Positions 7,585-7,817 of a stretch of 7,817 bases of DNA are shown here, in pieces. Position 1 is the first letter of the stretch. Each line of letters opens with the position of its first letter. A program made the translations under genes and the position numbers. The stretch is from an uncultured Alphaproteobacteria bacterium (GTDB lineage Bacteria; Pseudomonadota; Alphaproteobacteria; Rhizobiales; Hyphomicrobiaceae): positions 1 to 7,817 of the forward strand of contig CALFEM010000218.1 of the NCBI GenBank assembly GCA_937950105.1, given 5' to 3'. Below the pieces are notes generated by a model. It searched no databases. It was not told where the DNA came from and was given only the letters and a program-made list of their open reading frames with translations.

Positions 7585-7817
7585 TCAGCGCGGCGGAACC
7601 CGCTTCCAGCCGTTCGGCGTCAGGTGCTCTTGCGGCGTGTAGCGCGTCTTGTAGGCCATCTTGCGCGAGCCGTTGATCCAGTAACCGAGATAGAGATACG
7701 GCAGCCCGAGGCGCTTGGCGTAAGCGATGTGCTCGAGGATCATGTAGGTGCCGAGGCTCGAGGACTGGTCGTCGGTGTCATAATAGCTGTAGACCATGGA
7801 GATGCCGTCGGAGAGGC
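7585..7817 (-). CDS. bpt: C-terminal part of Bpt-type aminoacyl-tRNA-protein transferase (partial)
   Basis: Only the last 76 residues are in the window; the gene enters from the right edge. The ATG at plus-strand 7795-7797 is not the start: the frame is open to the edge and reads 'LSDGIS' before it. The visible part has '[20 protein letters not shown]', '[20 protein letters not shown]' and a closing '..[11 protein letters not shown]', which is the conserved C-terminal (GNAT-like) domain of arginyl-tRNA-protein transferase homologues. In bacteria this family (Bpt) moves leucine from Leu-tRNA to proteins with N-terminal Asp or Glu, marking them for ClpS/ClpAP degradation. Full-length members are about 250 residues. 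It is upstream of prmB on the same strand, with a 77-base gap containing the prmB ribosome site and a short near-repeat of GGGATCG but no clear terminator. Confidence 0.9.
   Translation of the reverse strand, partial: LSDGISMVYSYYDTDDQSSSLGTYMILEHIAYAKRLGLPYLYLGYWINGSRKMAYKTRYTPQEHLTPNGWKRVPPR

Noticed and set aside
6464..7642. A 392-codon plus-strand frame across prmB
   Set aside because: It lies antisense to prmB, which has all its catalytic motifs; the product is Arg/Asp/Gly-rich without recognisable motifs.
7795..7797. This ATG as the start of a short 70-residue gene
   Set aside because: The frame is open to the window edge and the preceding residues (LSDGIS) fit the Bpt family, so it is an internal Met of a truncated gene.

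Overview
The window looks like a chromosomal segment of a high-GC alphaproteobacterium, most likely in the order Hyphomicrobiales (Rhizobiales). The supporting signs are the alphaproteobacterial form of RecO, a ParC whose '[11 protein letters not shown]' segment matches my memory of rhizobial ParC, the DUF6152/DUF6644 pair, and a Bpt-type aminoacyl-tRNA-protein transferase. No mobile element, tRNA, rRNA, CRISPR array or prophage gene is visible, and base composition is even throughout. The genus cannot be named from this.

Layout. Left (1-2265): recO (+) meets a CAP/SCP-like protein gene (-) tail to tail with an 8-bp overlap. That gene is divergent from a DUF805 membrane-protein gene (+). Centre (2371-5478): parC (topoisomerase IV subunit A) is followed by two small genes on the same strand. 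Both encode exported proteins of unknown function: a 92-residue one with six cysteines in the mature part, and a 147-residue helical one with two cysteines. A promoter-like sequence and a perfect inverted repeat lie just after parC, so the small genes may be transcribed separately from it. Right (5496-7817, all minus strand): a two-gene unit of DUF6152 (exported) then DUF6644 (four-helix membrane protein); then, further upstream in transcription order, prmB (ribosomal protein L3 glutamine methyltransferase); then the 3' end of bpt, which runs off the right edge.

How the genes relate. recO, parC, prmB and bpt are housekeeping genes for recombination repair, chromosome decatenation, ribosomal protein modification and N-degron tagging. 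Between them sit five or six envelope or unknown genes. The least explained part is the DUF6152-DUF6644 pair. The predicted mature DUF6152 protein begins with two histidines, and its partner has a histidine in or near each of its four membrane helices. By inference this suggests a metal- or haem-handling periplasm/membrane pair resembling CopC-CopD in layout, but no function has been shown here.

No gene-free stretch exceeds 300 bases. The longest gaps are 1448-1614, 2266-2370 and 6398-6547, described below.
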